A stretch of DNA of 64,000 nucleotides from Brachyhypopomus gauderio (Eukaryota; Chordata; Actinopteri; Gymnotiformes; Hypopomidae): positions 3,098,929-3,162,928 of the forward strand of contig NC_135225.1 in assembly GCF_052324685.1 (NCBI RefSeq). The letters are read 5' to 3'. The notes below the pieces were generated by a model. It was given only the letters and a program-made list of their open reading frames with translations. It ran no database searches and was not told the DNA's origin. Position numbers and translations under genes: made by a program. Positions 1 through 23,893 of the stretch are shown piece after piece (the stretch's first letter is position 1; every line of letters starts with the position of its first letter).

Positions 1-123
1 TCACACATCCGTTTTTTGATCGAGGTTGTGTTTTTGTTTAGGTTTTGCTTAGGCCTGGTACTGATAAAAAGCCAACATGGAAAAAGGAGAATGAAAGTGG
101 TGTTATAACGAAGATGTACTTAC

Positions 124-7183
<7,060 letters not shown>

Positions 7184-7479
7184 TTAGACCAGCTTGATGG
7201 ACCAGCAGCAGATAATATCCTGTTAAAATGATGGTAGTATTCATCACTGCATCAAATCTCCCAATTCCTTCATATAATGTCATGCAGCCAGATAGCTTAC
7301 TAGCTAGGTGACTCAAATGAGGTGCTACAGTAGCAAACCATCAAAGTGTCCACAGATAATAACCTAAATAGCTAGCTAACTGGCTAGATAAGCTTACATT
7401 ATTCTTTAGAACTCGTTATAATAAACATAAACTTGAATGTCAAGCAGACAGCAGAACACATTAGCCGGGCTGTTGTGAT

Positions 7480-8230
7480 ATAAACACTGCCTGTAGCTAC
7501 TGTAGCACACACGTAGCCAGCTAGCATGTAGCTCAATCAAAGACCGCCAACTCTACGGATCATCGCAGTAAAAAACAGCCGTATTACACCGAGCCTGGAC
7601 GCCGGCTTGGCCGGTGGTTCGTGTGTTTGTGATCTACGGATTCACCAGCGTCTTCACCAGCTGTACGAGCGCGTCTGGCTAGCTGGTGGTTAGCTGGCTA
7701 ACGCCTCGAGCTAAGCTAACCGAGCGCGCGTGGATCAACAGTGATTTGAGTGTTTCGAAAAGAAACAAAAAAAAAGTTGTAGAAGTTGCGTATTTAGGCA
7801 CTTACGCGGTAAACAGAAGCGATTTAGTGGACAAAAAAAATGACAAGTCAGCAAAAAAAAAAAAAAAGGCTGAAGGGGGGTCGCAGTGGGACGTTTACCT
7901 CAGGCGCGTGCGCGCGCGCGCGCCGTGGCGTTAGCACGCTAGCTAGCTGAGGCCCCGACGGTTAGCTTCGCGGTTAGCATGGAACTATTGTTGGTCTTTC
8001 GGCCAATGGCGACAACACGTCTTGAGTAAAATGTTTAACAAAAAAGCGCGGTTACTATCCAGCTACGAGTCAAAAGCAGCAGGGGGACCGTGCACATGAT
8101 GACCCGCAGGCCGATTATCCTAGCTCCTTACCCTCTTGTCCTGTGTTGCACCGGCTGACCACATACGGGACTGTTGGTGGACGGCGCATGCGCACGTCGC
8201 TAGGACAATGTAAAGCAAGCGGGATTAGAT
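7480..8230 (-). promoter_or_regulatory. ccar1: ccar1 promoter and 5'UTR region with NRF1-type palindrome
   Basis: GC-richer, CpG-containing DNA just upstream of the first ccar1 coding exon, which itself has a 5'UTR acceptor (exon to about 7219). A perfect palindrome GCGCATGCGC at 8184-8193 matches the nuclear respiratory factor 1 (NRF1) core. The noncoding first exon must lie here, but I cannot place its donor. A CG-alternating tract sits at about 7904-7923. Confidence 0.55.
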
Positions 8231-10310
8231 TTCGTTCATGCTCGTTTGAACGGATAATTTGAGTCGGTGCCTTTGAGGAGCATCACTATTAGACTCACAT
8301 CATCCCAGATGCTAAAAAAAAACACACAGCTTAAAAATTACCAATATCTCACCATAATGGAACTTACTAATCCATTCATATTTAATTCATGTCTATATTT
8401 TATAAAGTACTCTCTGATTCTAATTTGTCTTAAGATGTAAACTGCAAAATTAAAAAGTAAATGTAATTTAATTCATAACTTTAAAAAAATAACTTTCTTT
8501 TATAAGGTTCCTTGTACAGTTTCCTCTGCTATTTTATCAGAATCAGAATACGTTATTGATCCCCAAAGGGAAATTGGAAATTTTAATGTTTTGTTTTGGT
8601 TGTTTGCTACTATTTTATATTTTTTTACTTTGGGAGTGTTCAAAACAAGGAAAATACCCATGCAATATTTTTTATTCTGCATCATTTAACTGAGCTCCAA
8701 GCATAGATATTTGAGATCTATAATAGTATGATTCTTGAACTCTACACTGAGCAGACAAAATGTTAAGCAGGCTAGGCACTATACCGATTTTCCTTAACTG
8801 TTAGTTTGAACATCTAATATCCAAATACTGTCTGCAAAACCTACAGCAGCTTAATCTGTTGAAGATGAGCCTGCAAACATAAACAGATAAAACAGTAACA
8901 AATCAAATATTTACCAAAACATCTTGCTATATTCCTTAAATCTTTGGATAACATTGGTCATGTGGTCATGTATTCAGACATAGCAAAAGAAACATTGGTG
9001 GTATGGCCATTAAGCCTGATTTTCTTATGCGATTGTTACAATATTGCACTTCCTGAAGCAGTGTAATATATACATTAACTATGAACTGTTTGTAACTAAC
9101 TGAACTGCATATATTGCATATATATTCTTATATACACATACATGCTACCCCACCAACAATGCCATAGTTGGAAATTCTGAAATATTTTCATATTAAATGT
9201 CTATTTCTAGACAGAATAAAAAAAAATCAAATAATTTAAATCTGGTAAATAAAAAATGAAAAACTCCTAGCTGAATGAGCATTCATAGTAAATATCCGAG
9301 ACACTCCCACATAATGCAGGTGGTGGGGTACAAACTTTGAACTGAATATATATGTTTTGTACAAATACCAGTTATTATTACTAAAAATAAGTTTGCATGA
9401 TTGTCCACAGTAAAAGCTAAATTAAATATGTAACGGTTGACAGTGATGACAACAAGCTGGGGCCTCAAATGAAGTAATTATGCACATTTCTCTTTAGTAA
9501 ACAATAATAACAAAAAAATAATAATCTCCCATGAAAATGACCAAACACATCACATCTACCAGTCAGCACGAGTACATTGCTTGGAAATCCCTTAAAATCA
9601 ATTACATTCATCTGGATGACAGATCTTCACATCAGTATTTTTATTAGAACTCAATATGCTCTTAAAGTAACCTTCAAAGTCATAATTATTTGTCAGCAGA
9701 CGTGCTGATTCAAACGTGTTTGAATTTCAGCCTTTCGGACCAGTGCTTTGTGGAATCACAATTTTAATGATAGCCATGATATAAAGATGATATTAATGAT
9801 ATAAAGTAGCCAGGTGCTCTTCAGGGCCTCTTATCATCTTTGTGAACTTAAAGCTTCCACAGTACAGGCATACTTCTGTTACACAAAACTGCTATCACTT
9901 TAAATAAATGTATATTGAGGGACGATGTTTTCAATAAAAAAAATAACAGCACTACATATCAAGATGTCATTTGTAATCCAGATAAATCTTTAAGGGGGCT
10001 CAATATTTTACAAGGCACTGTATATGCGAATTATGATTTGAGTTGCTGGTATTTAAACAGCATATTTAATAAAGAATTCTAACTTGGAATTTTAATTTTG
10101 CTTACGTTCACAGTTTGCTCAGCTGACTTAGTATGTATATATTATTTGAGAAAAAAATTCCTAGAGGCCTAAATGCATTTGCAGGGGGTTGTAATTATAG
10201 CATCGTCTTACTTTGAGTGCATACTTAACATCTGTTGTAATTATTTTAAGATCTTTTTTTTCCTCTCCTGGTAACTGGTGATGTGAAAACAACGCAGACA
10301 TAATGTGGGC
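8231..10310. other. Intergenic spacer between ccar1 promoter and nfu1 3' end
   Basis: AT-rich with no credible coding exon. A short stretch at about 8535-8585 (GTTATTGATCCCCAAAGGG) resembles a widespread fish repeat tail. The part nearest 10310 is probably nfu1 3'UTR. Confidence 0.6.
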
Positions 10311-13300
10311 TCATGAGTCCTGTAATTTCTTCTCCAGCTCTGAGAACACCTTCATGCTGATCTCGTGTATTTCATCTTCCACCTAAACAAAAACATTAGG
10401 AAGTGTAAAAATGGGCTTGGACAAGTGAAACACCCAACTTCACTAATCAAAAACAGTGGAAATCAAAGCTATTCTGAACTGTTCACAACCAGACTCTCAC
10501 CTGTTCCACATCGTCCACTTCCGGTATGTAGAACTGGAGCATGTTCTGAATCCCGTTCTTCAGGGTGATTGTGGAGCTGGGGCAGCCCGTGCAGGAACCA
10601 ACCAACTTCAGCTTGACCGTACCATCCACAAAGCCCTTAAAGATGACATCACCACCATCTTCCTGCACAGTGGGCCTAAGACACAGGGAACATATGGGAA
10701 CGTTTATGTTACATTCTACTCTTCTGTCTGAATGAATCCCAAAATAATTAGCACAAAACACAAAATTCTACTGTAATTCCTGGAAACATTTCTAGGACTG
10801 GCCATTAAAAGGTGCCAACAGGTCACAAGGAACATTATATTAGCTTCCAAAATGAAGTCCTGGTGTTTTTTTTTGTTTTTTTAAGAATTCTGGACTACAT
10901 CATATCACAAGTCACTTAGATGACAATATGTTGTGTATCTATGACATTACTGAAAAATGGATGCGTATATATTTCTTTTACACTGTTTTATGTTGATTAA
11001 TCCTCTACACAATACTGTTTTCTGCAGTGTTTTCACAAAAGCTATACAACTCTCAGTAAAATAATCATAGTACATTTACATTTATGGCATTTGGCAGACG
11101 CCCTTATCCAGAGCGACTACATTTTTATCTCATTTTTATACAAGTGAGCAATTGAGGGTTAGGGCCTTGCTCAGGGGCACCTCAGTCATGTCCTCAGGTC
11201 TGGGAATCGAACCTGCGACCCTCCGGTCACAAGACCAGTTCCCTAACCGCCAGGCCATGACTGCCCTGGGTGGTACTTAGTACTTTTCATTTTGTACTAT
11301 TTACCATACTGACAAATCTAAGACATTCATCTTGAGTGTTCTATAACATGTCTTTATCCATGTGACAAAGCCATATCAAATGTTTCCCATTTTTACACAA
11401 ACTTTAATATTTAGCATGTTATTGCAATATATCAAATATTCTTTAATGTCATATTTACATTTCTCTTTAAGTGAAATGCAACCAAAGATTGTTTATGGTG
11501 AATTAATTTTTGGCAAATTAGCCAAATTAGACCCTCCCTCTGAGCAACATTATTACCTGATTCGTGTGTCTAAAAGCTCCTTAATCATTGAGACAATGTC
11601 ATCATCCTCTTCCAAGATGCCTACAAATAAATAAAAAAAATCAAATAAGAAATAAGCAATCAACATAAAATAATCAGGTTAGTACAGATGGTTAAGAAAA
11701 ACATGTGAAAAAAATGTTTAACTGTTTGAGTGCCAAATGAATCACCATATTACCACCCAGACACTGTTTGGCATATGAACTAAAAGTAGTTCCACTTCTC
11801 TGTGCAAGAACGAACTTACTACTCTCTGGATTGGTCATTCCAGTTGAGACGGGTTCTCCATGCTCAAAGAACTTGGTGATAATTTCAATCGCTTGGTGTT
11901 TAATGTCTGCCCACTCCATATCATCATCGATCTTATGAGCAAATCAAACACACAAAGTATAACGTACGCACCGATTTTATCCACCGTTTTATCTACTCTG
12001 ACACAATCAACATTACAAGCATTAATACATGTAACACCTGTGCTTGATAGATACCTTGGTGAGTGTGATAAAATCTGGGCCAAAAAACACTCTCTTCACC
12101 CCTTCAATTTGAAAAAGATCCCTGCAAATGCAACAGAAACAAATTAAGAAAAATAGTCTTGCATGTTTTGTTCATAGGAGAGAACATATAGAACCTAAAG
12201 TGGTTATCAGTGAGATTTCAGACACCCATGTTAAGACAGAACCAGCTGTTCCTGCACTCTAGTGATATGAAAGCAACAAGGACAATATGACTGAGAATAA
12301 TTTTAAGTGATAAGCAAAAATAAGCTCCACTGGATTCTCTGCTGTGTCAGAGTCTCTGTCTGACATCAGTCATAGCTCTCAATCACAAGTGTGATGATGT
12401 ACTTTCAGTCATAGAATGTTAATCTAAACGTGTCTCGAAGTGACACAGAACATGTGTTCAAAGATTAGAAAGTAGAGAAACCGATGTTTTCTTAAAGGGC
12501 CAGCTTCCAAGAGCCAGAAAAAAGAGAAAAAGAATTTCCACTGGTTATTCACCACTGGCTCTGCAGTTAATCCAAGACTATTTTAGCCCATGTCCAACAA
12601 AATGGCCTGTAGGGTTTACCTTGCTAAAGACGAACAATCAGCAGAACTAGAAGTTGGGAAATCTAATGTTCCTGTCCCCAACACAGGCTTTCCTGGAAGA
12701 AACTTCAAACTGCAGGGATTTGGTGTATCTTGTGTCAAAATTGACAGCCACCGCACTGTAAAAACAAAGCATGTCATCTTTAGGAACAGTAGGTTGTAAT
12801 AATAAAGGCTGTGATAGAAGTGCAGCAAGTCTGCATGGACAATGAATGGAGATGAAAAAAATCAATCATTAGATGTGTAAAATATGAGTTGAAGCAGGTG
12901 AAGCTTTTGACATGAAATATGTAGGATAGTGACATCACACCTGAGAATGGTTTGTTCTTTGGCAGTGGGAGCTGTAGTTTGTGCTTTTGGGCCAACCACA
13001 GCGAGCAGGACTGACTCCTGTCTTTTACTGAAAACCTACAAAGAAAGTGCTCGTGTCATCTGAAGAAGGTGTTCATGTGAAAAATCAAGAGCCAAAATGT
13101 TCCTCTACATGTACTTAAAGGCAAAATCAGTGAGTCCAGAAAAACAAATCCTGATGAAATTTGTAAATTATTAAAAGAATAAAATTAAGGAAGAGTTTCG
13201 GGCACGTCACCCTTCTTAACCTTACACTCAAAGCATGAACTAAGTGAACAAGTTGTACCTATTGTGCAACAGCCATGTTATGTTTGGCAGGTTTGTGATG

Positions 13301-14702
13301 ATACTGTAAAAATATGTGAGAAGCCTGTCTGCTTCAGCATTTCCTAATAGTGTCTTAAAATATTTTGCACATTTAGCTCATAATATTAAGTTGTTTACTG
13401 ACATGATAAATAAGAATGTTGAATATGTTCTCTATTTTTTCCCCCAAATAAAATGAATAAAAATCCATGGCATATATTTTACTTTCTACTGGTGCAATTT
13501 CACATGCTCTTTACAAAACCTTTTTGAACCAAACATTTTAACAGAAAAATATAAAATTCAGTTTTGGATTCCCTATATTTCATTCACGCTTGGGAATCTG
13601 AAGTGAGAAGGTTTCACCGCCGACAGCTGACCTGCCCTGTCTAAGACCTACCATGTCTAAGCTGACCTGCCCTGTCTAAGACCTACCATGTCTAAGCTGA
13701 CCTGCCCTGTCTAAGACCTACCATGTCTAAGCTGACCTGCCCTGTCTAAGACCTACCATGTCTAAGCTGACCTGCCCTGTCTAAGCCTCCATTCATCAAA
13801 CCAACAACGCACTCCCTCATGTGGAATTATAAAAATTACATCAATTACCACATTTGTCAATTACACAGAAGTTGCACTACTTGTCAAGTTTACATTAACC
13901 TACCACAATCCAAACCCTCACCCATTCTCTCCTCGCATGGCACTGACCTAACAAGATGACACTATGACCTGATGGAGAGATGGAGGATGAACACTGGCTG
14001 GAAACAACTTGGGTGGGAAAAGAGGCAAGTGATAGCTCTGTAAACCCCATAAACACTAGGTTTTGTTATATAGTTTTAGGATTACTTGATTCCATTAAAT
14101 ATATTTTACAATCCTATTATTTTGTCAGAGCCATTTCATGTGCAAGTTAATCTGTTTTAAACATATTTAAAACCAAATACCATAAAAATGCCCTTACTAA
14201 AACAATGCCAAATATTTCATATAGAGGAATCTAACAGGCAAACAGCTATAAACAACTAAATATACAAGGTCAGTAGTAGAACATCCATTTCAGATGTACT
14301 TACATACATTTCCAGATCAACTTTAACTAACTAGGCAGCGAACTAAACAATAAAATAAGCGACTATTAACGAACTTAAAACACATTTGTCGTTGAAAATA
14401 CGACACGGCCCGCCGGCATCGAACTGAAGAGAGTTGCAAGCAGCAGCAAACGTTAATAATCTAATCCAACAAATTAATCTAGCGAGATTAGATGAGATTA
14501 TTTGTTTGTGTGCGTGGCCTGCGTTAGGTTGTTTTCGCTTATTAACCTTACTGGACAATTATCAGTCTTTATGGGTGAGATACCAGTTAAAGTGATGGTG
14601 AATTCCCAATGAGTGTGGTGGTTTTATTACAGACCTAACTGGGTGCGGAGACGCCCGTAACCGTAAGATCTGCGTGAGATTCCATCTCACGTGTGCCGCC
14701 AT
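10311..14702 (-). CDS. nfu1: NFU1 mitochondrial iron-sulfur cluster scaffold/carrier
   Basis: Late-acting carrier that delivers 4Fe-4S clusters in the mitochondrial matrix, for example to lipoate synthase and complex II. Coding exons in transcript order: 14635-14702, 12941-13035, 12620-12755, 12055-12121, 11820-11931, 11557-11620, 10501-10675, 10311-10382. They sum to 789 nt and encode 262 residues with all phases consistent. The N-terminus is Arg-rich and acidic-free ([20 protein letters not shown]), as in a mitochondrial presequence. The Nfu N domain follows ([27 protein letters not shown]), then the NifU-like domain ([20 protein letters not shown]) with the cluster-binding CxxC at C209/C212 in GSCTGCPSS. 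The first-exon donor (GTCTGT) is weak and is supported mainly by phase. The ATG lies in an AAATGGCGGC context resembling a YY1 site. Confidence 0.95.
11073..11266 (-). mobile_element. tRNA-headed SINE in an nfu1 intron
   Basis: Read on the minus strand, the 5' part has an A-box-like TGGCCTGGCGGTTAGG and a B-box-like GGTTCGATTCC. The 3' part is the familiar fish tail GGATAAGGGCGTCTGCCAAA ending in ATAAATGTA repeats. It sits between nfu1 exons 10501-10675 and 11557-11620 and is not a functional tRNA. Confidence 0.75.
13625..13785. repeat. 35-bp tandem repeat, 4.6 copies, in nfu1 intron 1
   Basis: The unit starts AGCTGACCTGCCCTGTCTAA. Copies begin at 13625, 13660, 13695, 13730 and 13765 (partial) and are nearly identical, pointing to recent expansion. 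Confidence 0.95.
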
Positions 14703-15488
14703 TTCGTTTGTTTTGAACCGCAAGGACCCAGATGAGTAGCTAGTTAGAGATTAATCTCAAAATTAACCGTATGTTATTTTAATGTCTTACTGATGAAGAA
14801 AAAATAATAAGCAAACGGAAAACAACAAAACAAAAAAGTTTTAAAAGTACGACATTATCTGTTTTATTCACATGGCATTTGATTAGTCAACTACTTCCGG
14901 TAGTAACCAATCACCAATGACGTACATTTAAAGCTATTAAACACTTTTGTTAAACTACTTTCCCAATATCTTGACATTTCATTGGTGTTCCATATAAGAT
15001 ATCTATGTTTTATACATTGAAAACGTTTTATTCTTTTTATTTTGTTTTGTATTGTTTGTTTTGTTTTTTTTTTTTCAGAATATGTATTTTCAAACAAAGA
15101 AGCCCGTTGTATTCACACAATGTTCAAGTCTGTTATTGGAGGATGAACATGAATAGGCAATAGACTAAAACAAACACTGAGATAAGCTTGAGCTGACCCA
15201 ACCCAAAATATTTCATGTATATTTCTGACAAGGCAAAGTGCTGCAAGGAGGAGTAGGAGGAAACAATTGCCTTAAAAGCTGAAAGGTAAAAATGCAGTCT
15301 GGGTAGTAAGACATGGCAACAGGTGTTCTCTTGTGGGGTGAAGCTTTCATATTCTTGTTCAGTTGATGACGAGAGAAACAATTAAACTGTTGCAGTTGAC
15401 TAGTTGATTTAGAAATTTACATTTGGAAGACAGTTTTAGATCTTGAGAACATCTCCTCTGAATCCTTCAGCATCTCAGCCCTAAAGAC

Positions 15489-18457
<2,969 letters not shown>

Positions 18458-21035
18458 TTGATATTTTGACTGCATTAGATTATTTATTTTCCTCACAATT
18501 CAGTCATTATTTAAAACTGAGCTTGTCATTCTGGAAAGATGTGGTTACTGGAATGTAAGGTGATCCCAAGTTTCAAATCATAAAGTATGGAGAAATGATC
18601 AGTTAAGCTTGACCATAGGCTAAACTGTGCCAACGTGTTTTTGTAAAAATTTACCAGGGATGGATGGATAAATTTTACATAGTGAAAATATGGTGCCTGC
18701 TAAGAAAGCATTTTGCCTCATATGATGTCATTATCAAATGCAGTGTGTGCAGCTTTTCTTCAATACTGTTGATAAGTTCTAGGCGTGTCACTTAAAGCTC
18801 TTTACACCTGCACTGTGATTAGATATCTTGAGGCCTGGGAGAGTTCAGGTCAGATCCTGCACCTGTAGAATAAAATGAAACTTAATTCCACACATGGTAT
18901 TTAAGAATGGCTGTGGTCATCACCATCATTGCTGCATTTAGATTTTGATGTTCAAATAAATTGCTTATTTTTGAAATATTTTTATGGATTTTATCAAGGT
19001 TGTCATTAATATTGGCCAAGTTGTGAAATAACTAAAAATAATATCAGCATTCCTATTTTGTATACCTATTATGAAAACAACTATTCAGTAATATATTTAC
19101 TAGAAAAGTTTAAGGTTAAGGATATTGCAAAATGTAATCCCATTTACTCTATAGCTGATGGCTTGCTTCAGGCAATGAGCTACCTCACAGGTTTGTTTTT
19201 TAAAATATATATAATTTCAAAATACACCAGTGAAACAGCAATTAGTAACTCTCTGTACGTCAGAGACAGACCCAAGGCTACTTTGATTGTTCTGACAAGA
19301 ACTTTAAAAAGAAGAATGGCACACAGAAACATTCACATGGTTTGACAACATAGAACAGATTCTTCACATGACTAAAGGCCATTACGTGTGCAGCAGTTTG
19401 AATTTGAAAACAGTATGTTGTTGAGCTAATAAGGCTTTACCTTTATGCTATTAATATTTAAATGTGTATTTCAGTGTAAAACTAAATGTTAGGTTTTACA
19501 CTGAAATTGTTCTACACTTTTATTCAGTATTTTATTGGATGTCAGAAAGCAACCCAGCCTTCATAATATTCAACACTGAGGAACATTTTCAAATCACATT
19601 CTTCCTTAATTGATAGGACTGACCACTGAATTGATAGTCTTTTCTTGTTCAGTAATTATTCTTACAAAAACCTTATTAAGCACCTGAACAATGCTTTCAG
19701 TCCAAATGCCACTCAGTGGTTGATTATGCTTACTTGAAGTTTCTAGAAACTGGAAATTGCTGAAAATTCAAAACAGCATTCAATAGCTTGAAGTATTTTT
19801 TTATTTTCTCTACAGCCTATATTTACACAGTGACATGGGCAAACAGGTTTATAAGTGTGACGTATGGCATGAAAAACACTTAATTGTTCAGATTGAGGAA
19901 CTAAAGTGTCAGTGGAAACAGAGTAATAGATGTGGCATACACTGATGTCAGTGGCTAATTACACAACAGTGACTTACATTTATAACTTTCAAGAGGATTT
20001 TAATACTGTGTGTACCGACAAGAAACACCACAAATCATTCTGTTAATGCAAAGCACTTAACCTTTACTCGAAAGAAGGTAATGCACATCCTGAAACCTCA
20101 GATATATATTATGAGCAAAATAAATTCAGAATGAATATCCTCTTCATTTGAATTTACCTTGAGTGGCGTAAACTAGAAAATGCTTAGAATGTCATTTAGA
20201 TGTAAAGGTGAAAATCACACCAAAAAGCTTGAATGTATAGCCATTTACTGTATACACTGTAAAAAAAACTTTCCATATTAAGCAGTAGTTCACAATGCTA
20301 ATTCAAAAATAAAAGGAAGAATGGAAAACAAAGTTGATTTTCAGTCATTCTCTTACTAAGCAGTTCAGCTGCAATGCATATACTGTATTTCATAAATAGA
20401 TATGGGGTTAACAAAAGATGAAAACCAGTATACATGATTCCACAATTTCAGCATAGCTGAAACAATAAATGGTCACACATCCAAATTCCAAACCTGGAGA
20501 GCAACCAAAGCTGTTACAAACCTTTAAGATAGACATTCTGCGGGTGCCTCTGCAATCGTAGCTCATGCCAAACACCTCCGATCAGAGCTTGTTAAAAGAG
20601 TTGTGGCCCATAAAACTTCTGTGTGGATTAAGTTGTCGACATGTTATTCCTTGCATGTGTGTGTGACACTTTTCTTAACAAGAAATATAAGAAAAAGAAA
20701 GTTTAAAGGAAAGCATGGTGTCTTCAGTCTAAGCCTTAGAACCTTTCCAGCTAGGGAGATTGTATTAGTTAAACTCTTGAACCCTAAAACAGTCTAGCTC
20801 GATTCACACAGCTTTAGCTGATGCAGTCTCCCCCTGCACACCTAAAATACTGGACATGATCCACCACGCGAGTGCAGATCTTCAGACTGGGGAGTACTAC
20901 ACAATTACATAATTTTACTTTTTTTTTTCTCTTTTTTTCTTTAAAAAGGAAGGACACTACAGTAGTTGACAACTCAAAATGTATTAACATGATGTAAATT
21001 TGCAATTTTTTAATCCTACAAGTTTAAAGTCTTCT
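18458..21035. other. Convergent 3' region of the TMEM150A-like gene and eif4e
   Basis: The two genes converge here. The sequence is AT-rich with no further exon or mobile element recognised. It should contain both 3'UTRs; the cleavage sites cannot be fixed by eye. Confidence 0.6.
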
Positions 21036-23802
21036 TCAAACTGAATACATATTCTTTGTTGTAGAGCCACTTTTGCTAGAGGTGTCGTCGTGGGACTGGT
21101 ATCCAATGAGGGTTTTGACGGGCAGATTCAAGCGCTCTTTGTATTGTTGTCTGAATGGGAGCAGAAAACAGAAGAATCTACATCATGAACAGTGCTGGCA
21201 AGCAGTAGATGTGATGATGTCATAAAGAAACGGAATGCCTCAAGTAACAATGGATTTTTATTTACTATTAAATCCGTTACATATAAAGTAACAGATCATG
21301 CTGTATATATGTAACAGATGGAATATATTATTTAGAACAGGGTTAATCCCCCCCGAGCGTGATTACCCCTCAGTAGAGAGGCATCACAGAGGGAAAAGAG
21401 CGACTAAAAGATATATGAGCAGTGTGCAAGGGCTTATATCGATTATGCTAATCCTTCACCAACAGTTTAAGATGCATTTAGTTTGGATCAAAGGATTAAA
21501 AACTGCCAACCAAACTCACCCTATCGTCATAATAGCGTCCCTGTTCTGGCAGTTACATGTCCAGATGGCTATTTTATCTCCCTTTGGTCGGACATTGACC
21601 ACAGCTCCACAAACGTCTTCACTGGCCTCATCAAAGGACTCACCAATTAAACACAAAAGCTGCGAATCACATGAATAAAATAAAATGAGAACATTTATAA
21701 ATGGTTTCCTTGCTTTAATATAATGCCGGATGTGGGGGGGTGGGGCTTACTGTCTCCATCCAATAGCGGTCGAGGTCATTGTGTCGCTGCTGTTTGCTGA
21801 GAGTCATCAACCACCTCCCTCCCAGTTTATTCCTGTCATCCTCCCACATGGGTTTGATGCCATCCTAAGACACAGAGGCCCACCAAAAGAAGGATTAATT
21901 CAACTCAAATATTTTAACTAGGCACAACTACACATTTTTGTATTTTTAACACGTCTAAGTGACTAGCAAAGTCCAGCATACCTTAAATAAACAATAATCA
22001 CAGCCAAATCCAAGCTTACTGGGTTGCTGTATATGGTTGTATAATCTGCACACAGAAAAAAAAAGTTAATATTCTTTACATTTTTTTAATTTTAGTATGA
22101 ACTCGTACATATTTATATGCATCTCAGGCCGCTGGTACAGGACACCAGAGTTTGAAGGACGTGGAAGGCGAGTGGGAAATACTATATTGCAGAGGTGGGG
22201 ACTCGAGTCACATGACTTGGACTCGAGTCATTAATATTAAGACTTTTGACTTGACTTGAAAAAATATTCAGAGACTTAAGACTTGACTTGGACTTTTACT
22301 CCAATAACTTGGGACTTGAATTGGACTTGAACCTGTTTACTTGCAAAGACTTGATTTTTTTAAACCCCAAATCTAAATTTTAAAACGCATATTAATATTT
22401 ATAAAGTGCTCCCCATTAATTTCATTTCCGTCCTTCTGACGCAGACCGGTGTTACACCAGATTCTGTGACCGTCGAGTTTTGTGACCACAGGGGGCGCTA
22501 TTTCACAGTTTCTGTTCAGAGGCACAAACGCTTTACGAATGCTACGTAAACTACGCTGATGCACTTTCTTTACTAGTTTTGTTGGTGTCCACGAGCCAAA
22601 ATATGACAGATGTTTATATTTACATTTTATCGTCTCTTAATTACTTAAAACAAGATTTACCATCCCCTCACCATTGCAGCCAACAAAGAAATCATGAATG
22701 GGATGTACAGGTGAGCCTTTTTAACTGGGGTCACCAATTCTGACGGCAGCCATCAGAATATGTGACCCCACTGAATCTCCAGGTAACAATAGTACACCGT
22801 GACCCCACAATAACAGAAAACAATGAAAAAATAACCCTAACCTTTTTTAGTCTATATTTAAACATTTTATCCAAATGTTTAGAATAACCATTCATAATGA
22901 CAGCATCTTGCTTACGATGAAGCTTGCTATTTTCGTGTAAAATAATGTAACGAAACATTCTTGTTTAAGTAATTAAGAGAAGATAAAATGTAAATGATCT
23001 GTCATCTTTTGGCTGGCGGACACCAACAAAACGAGTAAAGAAACGCATCAGCGTAGCATTCGTAAAGCGTTGGTGCCTGTAAAAAAAAAAAAAAGACTCG
23101 AAAGGACTTGAAATTCCAAGTTTCAGACTTGGGACTTGACTTGACGGTTGCCTGTCTTGACTCGAGACTTGACTTGAGTTGACTATCTTTGCTTGAGACT
23201 TGACTCGGGACTTGAGGATAAAGACTTGGACTTACTTGAGACTTGCAAAACACTGACTTGGTCCCACCTCTGCTATATTGAGAGAGAGAAAGAGAGAGAG
23301 AGAGAGATATACACAGGCATACTTACGCCCAGAAATCTTCCACTGTGTCAAACTTTGAGATCAGTCGCAGGTTCTCTGTCCAACTTTTACTTTTGTCATT
23401 TTTGAAATACCAAAGAGCCCACCTGCAGAGGAGACGAGAACAGCAGTGTGAATTTAAATTATCAGATTAAAAGATCCAAGTTATGCTATTCAGCCATTTC
23501 AACGTGATTTCAAAGGTTTTGAAGCTTGAGTTACACAGACATTTGAGCTGTTGATATGACACCTGCTTCCCATCAACACTGGCGCAAAGAAATGGGAGTT
23601 TACTTTCTGTAAAATTGACCATTTTCCTTCAACCATTCACATAATTTTGTTTAATCTTCAAGATACTAGAATCATTTACTTCATTTCATATCATTTACTA
23701 GAAAAAAGTTTCCCTTTAATTCTATTTACACTTCACATCAGCCTTTCCATAAATTAAGATAAACTCCAAAAGATAATATTTCCAATACTTAAATTGCATT
23801 AA

Positions 23803-23893
<91 letters not shown>

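Noticed and set aside
8535-8585. Short match to a common fish repeat tail
   Set aside because: Too short to define an element.
11073-11266. tRNA-like promoter boxes suggesting a tRNA gene
   Set aside because: No cloverleaf; the sequence continues into a SINE body and tail.
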